DNA of 10,831 nucleotides from Aureobasidium sp. EXF-3400 (taxonomy: Eukaryota > Ascomycota > Dothideomycetes > Dothideales > Saccotheciaceae). The position numbers were made by a program, and so were the translations under genes. The notes under the pieces are model-generated. The model was given only the letters and a program-made list of their open reading frames with translations, ran no database searches and was not told where the DNA came from. Location of the stretch: the NCBI GenBank assembly GCA_024195585.1, contig SWBL01000704.1, forward strand, positions 1 to 10,831, written 5' to 3'. Positions 1-8,143 of the stretch are shown one piece after another; the first letter of the stretch is position 1; every line of letters starts with the position of its first letter.

Positions 1-348
1 GTGGTGGCACCGTCGAAGGCCTGCTTGCCCTTGACGGTGACGTTGGCGCCATTGGGAGCCTTGAGCTTGACCTCAAGGTTGGCTGGGTCGCGCTGTTAGT
101 GAGATTTTTCCTGCGGTCGACCTGTGAGGTGCAACATGCCAGCCTGGGTGTGGTAGAAGTCCTTGTTGATGAGCTGGGCGCATGTCTGTCAGTGTTTGGG
201 GCTCTTGTCGCAGACTCAATGGCACACTCACGTCGTTGGCAGCCTTGCTCAGGTCGCCGTAAGCGGGGAGGGGCATGGCGACGATTCTGGGAGCGCCGAT
301 GCGGCCGTCGAGGGGCTTGCTGATGTCAGAGAAGTCGGGAGCGGCCAT
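1..348 (-). CDS. Mitochondrial outer membrane porin (VDAC), 5' part
   Basis: Voltage-dependent anion channel, the beta-barrel that passes metabolites across the mitochondrial outer membrane. Exons read on the minus strand are 348-232, 173-140 and 82-1; the gene leaves the window at base 1. About 77 residues are visible of a family usually near 283. The recognisable core is KAAND-LINKDFYHTQA followed by ANLEVKLKAPNG and VTVKGK, which matches the N-terminal helix and first strands of fungal porins. Intron 1 (174-231) is GT-AG, phase 0. Intron 2 (83-139) must start with GC to keep the family reading frame. The N terminus is odd: MAAPDFSDISK already looks like the usual porin start, but about 20 extra residues then precede a second similar stretch, PAYGDLSK. 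The internal Met25 would give a product of normal length. The start at 348 is chosen because its first residues match the family. Family identity is secure; the true start is not. Confidence 0.88.
83..139 (-). other. GC-AG intron in the porin gene
   Basis: This 57-nt intron starts with gcatgt instead of gtatgt, carries a ctaac branch-like motif and ends in cccag. It is phase 1: G at the end of exon 2 joins CC to give Ala, so the protein runs FYHTQA-A-NLEVK, as in other fungal porins. No GT donor in the preceding exon gives this frame with an intron of plausible length: the only GT nearby would leave 29 nt or a frameshift. Confidence 0.7.
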
Positions 349-905
349 TGTGTGGTTTTGAGATGGAGTCGGATGGGGACGTGGAATTATAGAGGTCTCT
401 GAGACTGAAGAAGCTATATGGGAGAAGCCACAGGAGGGAGATTCCACCTTGGCCCGAGCTTGCGCCGCCTTTCCAGCTTCCCTCCTGTTCGTCCCGATTT
501 GCGCGTCCACGTGGTGTGCCTCAGCCGCGCGACATGTTTCTTGCTATTCGCCAACTCAGTTCTCCACGAGCAGCCTCTATGCTGGCTGTTTCGGCCTTCT
601 ACAAGTGCTGGTGGACTTTGTTTGAAGCTGTCAGATTGTGCAGTACATGTTCCATATGACCGGTTTCATGAGCTTACAGCTCTAACGAGAGCAACAACCA
701 ATCACTGTTCGACCAAACACAACCACTTGCGGTAGACTCGAAACACGCACACCCAATAAACGCTGGGAGATTGCAACAGATGACCTCTGACTGAGACAAT
801 ACGAAGCACAGAGAATAACATTGTGAAAGTAATGAGTGATATGAGACGATACGAAACATATTGGCGGTCGGCCTTCGCCAGCCCCATTTTCAAGCTACAG
901 ACTAA
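349..905. other. Intergenic: porin promoter and 3' flank of the membrane-protein gene
   Basis: No convincing gene is seen. The part next to 348 should hold the porin promoter and leader on the minus strand; the part near 905 should hold the 3' flank of the next minus-strand gene. A CCAAT box lies at 698-702. The open frames here have no recognisable domain and unconvincing composition. Confidence 0.5.
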
Positions 906-1902
906 TCAGTGCTCTGCCTTCCATCTGTGGGTTTCACTTTCAGCGTCGCGGCTAGGGTGTAAAGTCGAGTCGGGTCTTGTGATGGCTGATGGGAACTGCG
1001 CCTCGAAGTCGTACGGTGCTGAGATGTTGACTGGAAGTGGAGGTCCCATGCTCTCCTTCTTGCGGCTGAAGAACTTCTTTTTGCTACACCAGGTAGCGCG
1101 AGAGTACAAAGAAGGAGAAATTGGCGCCTGTGTATGTTGTTGCGGTTCAGGCGAAGGACTGTGGTACGAAGGCAAAGTATACTCTTCTTTCGAGTTGGCG
1201 CGGAACTGCTTGAGCGAGCTGTCGGATGTAGTGCGAGATGACACTGATTTGGCGACACTTGCTGAAGTGTTGCTTCGCTGGATATAGGCCACATTTGCAG
1301 CTTCAGCTCCTCGAGCGCGAACCTGGCGGGCTGTGATCCCCTGGCTGTGGTCGCGGAACACGTAGCTCTGTCTGCAGTCAGTTTCATATCCAATTGAACT
1401 ATGAGTTATCAGTATAGACTTACTGCGATCAGATTGAGGATGCCGAGAATGAGGTTCAGAATACCTGCCATGATCACGACACGCCAGAACGCCAAGCCGA
1501 GATGCTTCTTGCTGTTGCTGGAGTTGTTGAGACAGGCCAAAACGTGCATACCCAGTATGATCATAGCTGAAGCAAGGCCGACGAAACCATGTTCCAGGCT
1601 GAGCAAAGGCCAGTTGCGAGCAAAGTAAGCACTGAAGACACCAATCTCTGAGACGATAAGAAATATGGCCACAGATGCAACCACGGCATGGATTACAGCA
1701 TCGAAGAAGAAGAACTGATGACTATGATTAGCAGATTTCATGGAATACGATAAGCATCACCTACTCCTGAGTCTGTTGTTGTCTTGATGAGCATGAGAAC
1801 GCTTGCAGCAATGATAGCTAGCAGTCCGGTAATGTTCATGCCCTTAAGCACGTTGAGAATGACATAGCCCGAACCAGCCAGTGATTTGGGCGAGGATGCC
1901 AT
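906..1902 (-). CDS. Four-pass membrane protein, fungal DUF7598-like family
   Basis: Exons on the minus strand are 1902-1765, 1714-1424 and 1367-906, giving 296 residues. The introns are 50 nt and 56 nt, both GT-AG and phase 0. The N-terminal half has four hydrophobic segments, roughly residues 12-40, 47-73, 85-110 and 119-147. These carry the motifs SLAGSGYVILNVLKGMN, FFFFDAVIH, FARNWPLLSLEHGF and GLAFWR, the last followed by the end of segment 4 and YVFRD. I recall these from an uncharacterised membrane protein family common in filamentous ascomycetes. The start is the first Met before the conserved SPKSLAGSGY. The C-terminal 150 residues are Ser/Thr/Pro/Gln-rich, look disordered and end in HRWKAEH; they probably face the cytosol. 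Many Ser/Thr residues there could be phosphorylated, which is inference. No function is known to me. The family label comes from memory of its motifs, so it is less certain than the gene model. Confidence 0.82.
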
Positions 1903-3433
1903 CTTTTCGTTGTATTGTGTTGTGTGAGTTTTAAGGAAAGGCAGATAAATAGATCTGTTCTACACGTCAATCAAAGAGTTCTCATGAATCAGGGACGAAG
2001 ACATACAAGTTCGAAGGCCAAAGTCTGAGAAACATTCGTAAGCTGGAATAATGCGATCTGTCCAGCAGATACTTGGTGAGTTTTTATGAGTTATTGCAAG
2101 AATTTGAGAGTCGTCAGAAGAAAAGCGAGGAAGAAATGATCAAAGAGAGACAGGATCGAGGAAGTTCGAACAATTAAACCGGGGAGAAACAATGCAATGC
2201 AATGGAAACAATGAACACAACAAGACAATAGGAAAGATGAATGAGTGACAAGATAAGGTAATAAGAGAATGGAGGAGGTACAATAGAAAAAATAAGCGCC
2301 ACAGCATGCTCTTTTTGTTCACTTGACGCCGTCAAAGCTCATGACTGCCTCAATGCAGCTGAAACAGCTTCTCAGACGTTCCGTACTACCTCAACAGCAG
2401 CTATGGAAGTTTCCTGCAACAAGAAGATTTTGGTTGATGAACCCCAGAATGAACCATTGGTGGAGCTTGCTGTTGGTATAAGCGCTGTGTTGGCGCCTGG
2501 AGATGTAGTTTCAAGAATCGCGCCCCGGATCCTGCTTTGTGTTGTCGTTGTTCTCGAGAATCGTAAAAACAACAAAGACTATCAATCAGTCTTTCAATTT
2601 TGGATTTTTCCAGTAGTGGCTGCGCTGTGCTCGCATATAGGACATGCATAGCATTGTCCGAGGTGGGCTACCTGATATAATTTGCCAACAACGACCATTA
2701 CAATTCAGCCATCGCGACACACATTGTCAACTCTCGTCAACTTAACCTAGAAGGATCGCTTGAACTCGTGTAGTCACTCGCTACGATCGAGCTGGTTGTT
2801 CACAAAAGCATTGCGTCTTCGTGAGTGTCATGTCAGCCCTAAACGTTAACCGTGTAGAAGCGCCGATGACACAGTGCCTTCTTGAAATCCCTCGAATACT
2901 TGCCTTACCGAAGACCTGCGCACCAGCTCCAGATAAGCTGGGTTGACCTTGTGGATATACCTAGACACGAGTGGTATTGAGTAGCATGGTTGGGCTGAGG
3001 GTGTTCTAGAAGCGATCTGGTTTGTTCTATGGGGTTCGGAAGTGGAGGAGCAGCGAGCCGCGAATCGCGATGCTGTAGCCTCCCGTGTGCTAAAGTATGT
3101 AACGCGTGTAGCTGTAAAAATGCACAATACTGATACGAAAAAGAATAGTGTCCACTGAGAAGCAACGATTTGTCGGCTCTCTTTGGCCACACCTCTGTCT
3201 CTGAATACTTTGTGCCTTTTTATAGTGTACACTTTGCTCTCTGTGTAGTCGGAAGTTGATGGATAGTGGAAATGTCTTGGCAGTGTCTGGAAGCGTGCTA
3301 AAGTGGTAAAAAGGGTCTAATTTGCCAGCGACAACTTTCTTTCTGCCGACCTATCCAACGCTTTTCTTGAGCATCCCTCTCTCGCTCTCTTTCCTTGCAA
3401 CTTCCCAGACCACACCCCACACATCCAGTCAAA
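1903..3433. other. Long intergenic region between divergent genes; no convincing gene
   Basis: This 1.5-kb gap separates the membrane-protein gene (-) from the SERF gene (+), so it should hold both promoters. About 2100-2300 is strongly purine-rich on the plus strand, i.e. pyrimidine-rich in the sense direction of the minus-strand gene, which is common in fungal promoters and leaders. A pyrimidine-rich stretch (about 3340-3420) lies just before the SERF start. Open frames at 2403-2651 (+) and 2846-3232 (-) have no recognisable domain. I saw no tRNA A/B box pair, snoRNA box set or transposon ends. Confidence 0.5.
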
Positions 3434-3782
3434 ATGGCACGCGGTAACCAGAAGGAGAGAGCTCGCGAAAAGAACTTGAAGGCCGCGGGCAACGTCGTAA
3501 GTTTTTCTATCAACAAGTTTGAGGGGTGACCGCTTTACTGACTCCGTGCTTAGAAAAACAAGAATACCGTATGTCCCTTTCGCAAATACAGCGATACGCA
3601 GTCGACTAATCCTTTTCTAGATGTCTGGTTCTGAGCAGGCCAAGGCCAAGGAGAGCGCCGCCGAAATCATGCGTGCAAAGCAGGCCGCAGGTTCGTCTTC
3701 TTGATTGCATCTTTGTTGCCTTTGGGTTCTGACCTGACATGTTACAGCCGACGCCAAGAAGGCTGCTGAGGGCAAGAAGTAA
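3434..3782 (+). CDS. SERF/4F5-family small basic protein
   Basis: Sixty-residue protein from four exons: 3434-3496, 3554-3568, 3621-3690 and 3748-3782. The introns are 57, 52 and 57 nt, all GT-AG. It begins MARGNQKERAREKNLK, the hallmark of the 4F5/SERF (small EDRK-rich factor) family. It continues KNKNT-MSGSEQAKAK, then a Glu/Ala/Lys-rich helix and a lysine-rich end. Animal SERF proteins bind RNA and disordered proteins and alter amyloid aggregation; whether that holds in this fungus is unknown. Length is typical of the family. Exon 2 is a 15-nt microexon coding KNKNT; leaving it out would remove the Lys/Asn run expected before MSG. The start is preceded by a CT-rich leader and is the only Met that keeps the conserved N terminus. 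The lack of any other domain is normal for the family. Confidence 0.9.
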
Positions 3783-3974
3783 ACCAACACTTCTATTGCA
3801 CACGACACTTGATCAAGGCGTAAATGAGGCTGCCGGCGAGCAGAAATCAACGATCTTTCGGGCCATCATGACAAAATCCGTTTGCAGAGCGTTTAGCGAT
3901 GGATTTGTTCTTTTCGACGAGGTCTAATCGTCCCAGTACTAGAGGATACCAAAACATGTTTTTCTTTTCTTGGT
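3783..3974. other. 3' flank of the SERF gene
   Basis: Untranslated-looking sequence after the SERF stop codon, between it and a coding-like stretch read from the opposite strand. A short plus-strand open frame through here only overlaps SERF exon 4 out of frame. No specific signal was identified. Confidence 0.4.
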
Positions 3975-4226
3975 TCAACTAATTCGCCCATTTACTCTGC
4001 CCATTGCCTCATCGTCATCAAACTGTTTCTCCTTTTTCAACCAGTCCTTCAGTATTTCCCTCTCCCGGTCACGGTCATGTCCTTGCACCCTTACAGGACG
4101 ATACTTTGCTCGAACACGGACTGTAATCAGTCGGACGGTAGGTACGTGAGTGCTGGATTTGGCACTCTCACCTATTACAAGCGACTTCCAGGGATAGTCA
4201 TGATTGCTGGTTAGTATGCTGGCGAG
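3975..4226 (-). CDS. Unrecognised coding-like stretch downstream of SMN, incomplete
   Basis: On the minus strand this frame is open for 83 codons from an in-frame stop at 4229-4227 to a TGA at 3977-3975, and its peptide looks like protein. It has HDYPWKSLVI, then RVRAKYRPVRVQGHDRD, then EILKDWLKKEKQFDDDE. An excellent intron candidate lies inside it (4121-4171, 51 nt, gtgaga donor, ctgat branch, attacag acceptor). The intron length is a multiple of three, so the frame is open with or without splicing. There is no suitable Met, so it should be the last exon or two of a gene starting upstream, where 4198-4373 has a different open frame containing IPEWFDDSS. I could not find a clear splice joining the two. 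I do not recognise the protein. It may be a small separate gene, a 3' alternative end of the SMN transcript, or chance. Confidence 0.4.
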   Translation of the reverse strand, partial: LASILTSNHDYPWKSLVIGESAKSSTHVPTVRLITVRVRAKYRPVRVQGHDRDREREILKDWLKKEKQFDDDEAMGRVNGRIS

Positions 4227-4373
4227 CTATAGCGGTGGTGGAAGAATCGTCGAACCACTCAGGAATTTGTCTGAGCATCGTATGAAGCTTCGACGTCAGA
4301 AGGAGCATTATGTTCAGCTTTGCCTGCTCCGAGTCTGCGGATTGGAATGCTAGGAGCTTGTTTGGAAATCTTT
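4227..4373. other. SMN 3' flank with an alternative open frame
   Basis: Directly after the SMN stop, a second minus-strand frame stays open from inside SMN exon 4 down to a TGA at 4200-4198. Its composition is coding-like past the SMN stop, including EQAKLNIMLLLTSKLHTML and IPEWFDDSS. It may be an exon of the unrecognised gene below it, or only SMN 3' UTR. Confidence 0.3.
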
Positions 4374-5020
4374 TCAGCGAGTTGAACGCTCCTGAGCAGC
4401 CTGAGCTTTTCGCTGTCCTTCGTAGAGACCAGTGTAGTATCCTGCGAAATACCATGAAGTCATGAGTGCTTTCAGACCCTCATCTTGTACTGTGATCATT
4501 AGCGATGCTCAAACAAACAAGTGTCTGTAAACCAACCAGAATCAAGAAGAACTTGTGCAACGCCTGGCGGAGCCTGATTGTGGTTGGAGTTCTGGATCGG
4601 ATGCACGTCGACAGGCTCAACATTCAATTCTTCCTTGCGTTCTTGGATAGTTTCTCCGACTTCTTCCATGGTTGGTCCTTGGACGGTTTCCCAGGGTGGA
4701 AGGCCAGTCGTTGTGTCGACATTCTCGGTCTTGGTGTTGATAGTGGATCTGGTCGTCTGCTTTAGTCTTATGATCAGATTATGTGTATATCTAAGATGAC
4801 GCACTGTGCTTCCTCTTCCTTCTCAACAACATCTAGAACATCCTCGATACGTTCACCTCGAGCAGACATGCTGTGGTACTTCTGAATACATAGTAAGCAC
4901 GTGATTGTTAACCGCAGAAACTGTGTGATTTACCTTGTACTCTTCGAGCGCTTCGTTCCAGGAATGGACCAGAGCGGAGTCATCCCATATTTCGTTTTCA
5001 GGAAGCTGCTTATTCGTCAT
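4374..5020 (-). CDS. Survival motor neuron (SMN) protein orthologue
   Basis: Core of the SMN complex, which loads Sm proteins onto spliceosomal snRNAs in the cytoplasm. Exons on the minus strand are 5020-4934, 4881-4805, 4748-4537 and 4489-4374, giving 163 residues; the introns are 52, 56 and 47 nt, all GT-AG. Residues 10-34 are the Gemin2-binding helix, EIWDDSALVHSWNEAL then EEYKKYHSM; the WDDS and EYKKYHS motifs match fission yeast Smn1. Residues 127-150 are the YG box used for oligomerisation, VQDEGLKALMTSWYFAGYY then TGLYEG, with its Tyr/Gly zipper. The middle is short, acidic and poorly conserved. No Tudor domain is present, as in other fungal SMN proteins and unlike animals. Intron 2 uses the second of two nearby AG acceptors (gaccag), because only that one keeps the frame. 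The protein ends 17 residues after the YG-box core, a normal length. It is divergent with NOP15. Confidence 0.93.
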
Positions 5021-5208
5021 GACTGCTCAAGTTGATGTTGTTAGGAGGAAGATGCGCACTATAGTCGGAGGTGGTTGGAGAAGCGGCGGGTCGGGGGAGA
5101 GCGTCTGTCTCCCCGGATTTCTCGATCTCAGAAACTTTTTGGCCGCCATTTTTCTGGGAAGCCCTCTGCTTTTCTACCACAATTATTTCTTGATCAATCT
5201 ACGCCAAA
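5021..5208. promoter_or_regulatory. Bidirectional promoter between SMN and NOP15
   Basis: Only 188 bp separate the two divergent start codons, so both core promoters and leaders must fit here. The half next to SMN is purine-rich on the plus strand and the half next to NOP15 is pyrimidine-rich, so each leader is pyrimidine-rich in its own sense direction. No TATA box is evident. A GGGGAGA/TCTCCCC dyad lies near the middle. Confidence 0.65.
5094..5114. repeat. 7-bp inverted repeat in the SMN/NOP15 promoter
   Basis: GGGGAGA (5094-5100) and its exact complement TCTCCCC (5108-5114) flank a 7-nt spacer, about midway between the two start codons. It could be a factor-binding dyad or an RNA hairpin in a leader. 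A 7-bp dyad can also arise by chance. Confidence 0.4.
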
Positions 5209-6529
5209 ATGTCCAAGGTCGACAACAAGAGTAACAAGCGCAAGGGTTCGTAACGATTCATGGTCCTATCCTGCTGTTTCTCGACTAACATCAAGCAACA
5301 GGCGCATCTGAGCCCAGCGTAACCACCAAAAAGGTCAAGACTACCACTGTCGAGAAGCCCGCACCAAAGTCTGCTCTCAAGAAGACTGAGACCACAACCA
5401 CAACCGCTACCAAGGCCAAGAAAGAAGTCAAGGAGGATGCACCCGCCAGAACCACCAGATCAACGAGGAAGCGCGCCGAGGATTTCCTAGAGCCAGAGGA
5501 GAAGCCCGCAAAGAAGACGACGACTGTCAAGCCCGAGAGCGCTTCATCAAAGGTTTCAAAGACCAAGGCTAAGGCCAGCCCAAAGGTTGCTGTTGAAGAG
5601 GAGGAGATTGCCGTCGCCAACGAGACAGACAGCGAAGCCGAGGCCGAAGAGGATGACCAGACTGCTGCCCTGCTCGCAGGCTTCGAGAGCAGCGACGACG
5701 AGAACGACCCGCAGGAAGACGATGGCATTGCTCTGGATAAGATTCCCGCTGTGCCCAACATCAAGGAGGTCCGCAAACAGGTGAAGGATGCTCAGCAAGA
5801 CGAGGAGAACACCCCCGGCGTCATCTACATTGGGTACGCAATCATCTCGCCAAATTCTCTCCTATCATGCATGACTGACAAAAGAACAGACGCTTGCCGC
5901 ATGGTTTCTTCGAGGCGCAAATGCGCGAGTACTTCAGCCAATTCGGCGACATCACCCACTTGAGAATGGCACGCAACAAGCTTACTGGACGCTCAAAGCA
6001 CTACGCTTTCATCGAGTTTGGATCCGCCGCAGTCGCAGAGATTGTTGCCAAGACCATGGACAAGTACTTGCTTTTCGGCCATCTTCTGCAGGTCAGACGC
6101 ATTCCCGCCGAGCAGGTTCACGAGAAGCTGTGGAAGGGTGAAGGTGGAAGATTCAAGGTCATGCCGCGCAACAAGATTGAGGGTGGTATGTTGAAGAGAG
6201 GTACTACAAGAGAGGGTTGGGAGAAGAGAATCGAGAGAGAGAACCAGGCCAGAAACAAGAAGGCCGCACAGCTCAAGGAGTTGGGTTATGACTTCGAGAT
6301 GCCCTCTGTACGTGATGTTAAGGAGGTGCCCACCAAGGAGACTCGCGAGGCAGAGGATGCGCCTTTGCTCACCAGCGCCGATGTGTCCGCAGTCTTGGAC
6401 AAGCAGGAAGAGCAACCGGTAGTTAAGGAGACCAAGAAGGCGGCACCTGTGGAGAAGGCAGGCGCCAAACGTGTCAAGAGCAAAGCAGACGGCAAAAAGG
6501 GAGCAAAGAAGGCAAAGGTTTCGGCATAA
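5209..6529 (+). CDS. NOP15: Nucleolar RRM protein, NOP15/NIFK family
   Basis: Pre-60S ribosome assembly factor that binds pre-rRNA near ITS2 in yeast; human NIFK is the counterpart. Exons are 5209-5245, 5302-5833 and 5890-6529, giving 402 residues; both introns are 56 nt, GT-AG. Residues 1-130 are Lys/Thr/Ala-rich and look disordered. An acidic patch with LLAGFESSDDENDPQEDD sits near 136-153. One RRM spans about 185-262, with RNP2 VIYIGR (186-191) and RNP1 KHYAFIEF (226-233); the segment TMDKYLLFGHLLQV is highly characteristic of the family. RLPHGFFEAQMREYFSQFG also fits NOP15. After the RRM come FKVMPRNKIEGGM and a long charged helix, then a Lys/Ala-rich nucleolar-type tail. Intron 2 splits the Gly codon right after RNP2's YI. 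The protein is longer than yeast Nop15 (about 220 residues), mainly because of the N- and C-terminal basic tails, as is usual in filamentous fungi. The start is the first Met after the promoter and has a good CCAAAATG context. Confidence 0.92.
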
Positions 6530-6986
6530 GTCATTTGGGTAGCTTGCGGCGTTATTTTCGTTCCATGGTCAGATACCACGTCTGCATTCATTTCTCAGCA
6601 TCTTACTTGTCAAACTCGGTCCATGTTTGATGTGTTTATACCGCCTACTATTCTTGTCGAGCGTTCTTCTTGATAAGACATGGATTGATATACTGTCCTT
6701 TCGGAACAAGCACCGGTGAAGACAAATGGATAAAAGGGGACGGTACGAAAGAAGAACATCAGACACTCCATTCTGCGCTTTTCTCCTATAGAAGTAGAAT
6801 CATCACTCAGTTACAAGCATTAATGTGGTCCCTTTAGGACAGTATGGAAGGCCACGTCCGAAACCAAGCGCGTGCAGTTCTGGAGTCGGTGTGGCCGTCT
6901 AGTAGTAATGCGACCCAAGGTTGCGTCGCCTACGGGTGCATGCTGTACGTGTACGTGTTCTGATACGGCCGGTCCCCTTATCACGC
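6530..6986. other. Convergent 3' flanks of NOP15 and the VAP gene
   Basis: NOP15 runs into this region from the left and the VAP gene from the right, so it should hold both 3' UTRs and terminators. Short open frames on both strands have no recognisable content. No canonical AATAAA was noticed at the expected distance. Confidence 0.5.
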
Positions 6987-8143
6987 CTAGAAGAAGAAGT
7001 AGGCGATCAAGAAACACATAAGGCAAAGTCCGGCAACGACTTGAACGGGGACACCGCCAGCAGGAGCCTTCTGCACACCCAAGCCAGTCGTGCCAGCAGA
7101 GATTCTCTCCTTGGAATCCTGGTTGATTGCATCGGTCTTTCTCTGGCGCAATCCTTGTTCGTCTCTTTCCTGACTCATTCGTGCGATGGTGGCTTGAGCC
7201 TCTGCAAGCTTGGCGTTCACGTCGTCGGCCGAGGCGGGATTGTAGTTGATGAAGCTTTGACCGGTCGTAGAGTCGGAATAGGTAGTGTTTCTATCAGTGG
7301 CTGGGTTTCTGGCTGACTCGACAGCATCTCCAAGGTGCTTGTTATCGATAGGACGTTCTTCCGGACGAGAGACAGCGCCCACAGCTCCCACATCTGCGCC
7401 TCGTTGAGGAGTCTGAGGTTGGGGTGAGACAGAGTTGAAGGTAGCGATTGAGTCGTCCATGTGGCCGCCAGCATCAGAATGGGCGACGCCCTCTGGAGGC
7501 AGGAAGACAACACGAATCTTCTTCTCTTGGATTGATGACTTTGCTGTTTGCTCGATGTGGGACCACTAGCTGGATGTCAGCTACGAGTTGCTATTTTGAG
7601 AACGACAAAGCATACGATTTGGGAGACGTTAGGGTATTCCTTGTCGGCTGAGATAGCGACAGATTGGACAAGGAACTTGTCTCTGCATTTTGCATCAGGG
7701 GGAGGGTCTTCTCTCATGGCCTGCAACAAGACTAGTGATGGTCGGTCAGCTATCTTTCCAGCATTGGGCCACGTGCGCAGCATACCTTGAACTTCGACAT
7801 CCTGGCCAGGTTCGATGCGACCAGAGTTGGGTCTAACACAGTATCTGAAGAAGAGTTAGCTTCGAGAAAAGCGTAGCAGAGGTGGTGAGGCGGACTGTTT
7901 GGGAGCAGTGGTCTTGACCTGGGGGTAGAGATTAGCACAGTATAAGAGCAGCAGATCAGGAGGGCGATACCTTGAAAGCGACAGGGTCGGAGTTCTTGTT
8001 GTACAGACGCAGAACCTGAGCGACCTCGTGGGTGAAAGGGCCTGTCGAGCGACGAGTCAGCTGGAGCACTGGGGGGGGTGCTGAATAAGACTTGGCTACG
8101 CACGCTTGAAACCGAGCTCGACGGGGTCCAGCTCGACAGACAT
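6987..8143 (-). CDS. SCS2: VAP/Scs2-type ER membrane contact protein
   Basis: Tail-anchored ER protein whose MSP domain recruits FFAT-motif proteins and tethers ER to other membranes. Six exons on the minus strand: 8143-8104, 8041-7971, 7918-7896, 7844-7786, 7731-7616 and 7565-6987, giving 295 residues; the five introns are 62, 52, 51, 54 and 50 nt, all GT-AG. The MSP domain fills about residues 1-125: VELDPVELGFKRPFTHEV, then LYNKNSDPVAFKVKTTAP, YCVRPNSGRIEPGQDVEVQV and DKFLVQSV. Lys83 and Leu85 in KFL correspond to the FFAT-binding Lys/Leu pair of yeast Scs2. A disordered Ser/Pro/Gln linker follows, then a predicted coiled coil (DDVNAKLAEAQATIARM...). A single C-terminal membrane anchor ends in LCLMCFLIAYFFF with almost no lumenal tail. 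Exon 3 is only 23 nt. The gene shares a 401-bp intergenic region with the UBX gene. Confidence 0.94.

Noticed and set aside
418..735. 105-codon plus-strand open frame beside the porin promoter
   Set aside because: No domain, Cys/Leu/Arg-rich chance-like composition, and it lies in the expected promoter of the opposite-strand porin gene.
2846..3232. 128-codon minus-strand open frame with a hydrophobic segment
   Set aside because: No recognisable domain; a second long frame overlaps it on the same strand, and composition does not favour either. Not reported as a gene.
5291..5776. 161-codon Ser/Val-rich minus-strand open frame
   Set aside because: It is antisense to the Lys/Glu/Thr-rich exon 2 of NOP15; such low-complexity sequence leaves the opposite strand open by chance.
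8071..8078. Run of eight G on the plus strand
   Set aside because: It is a homopolymer within VAP intron 1 with no wider structure; it may be prone to sequencing error but does not affect the coding frame.
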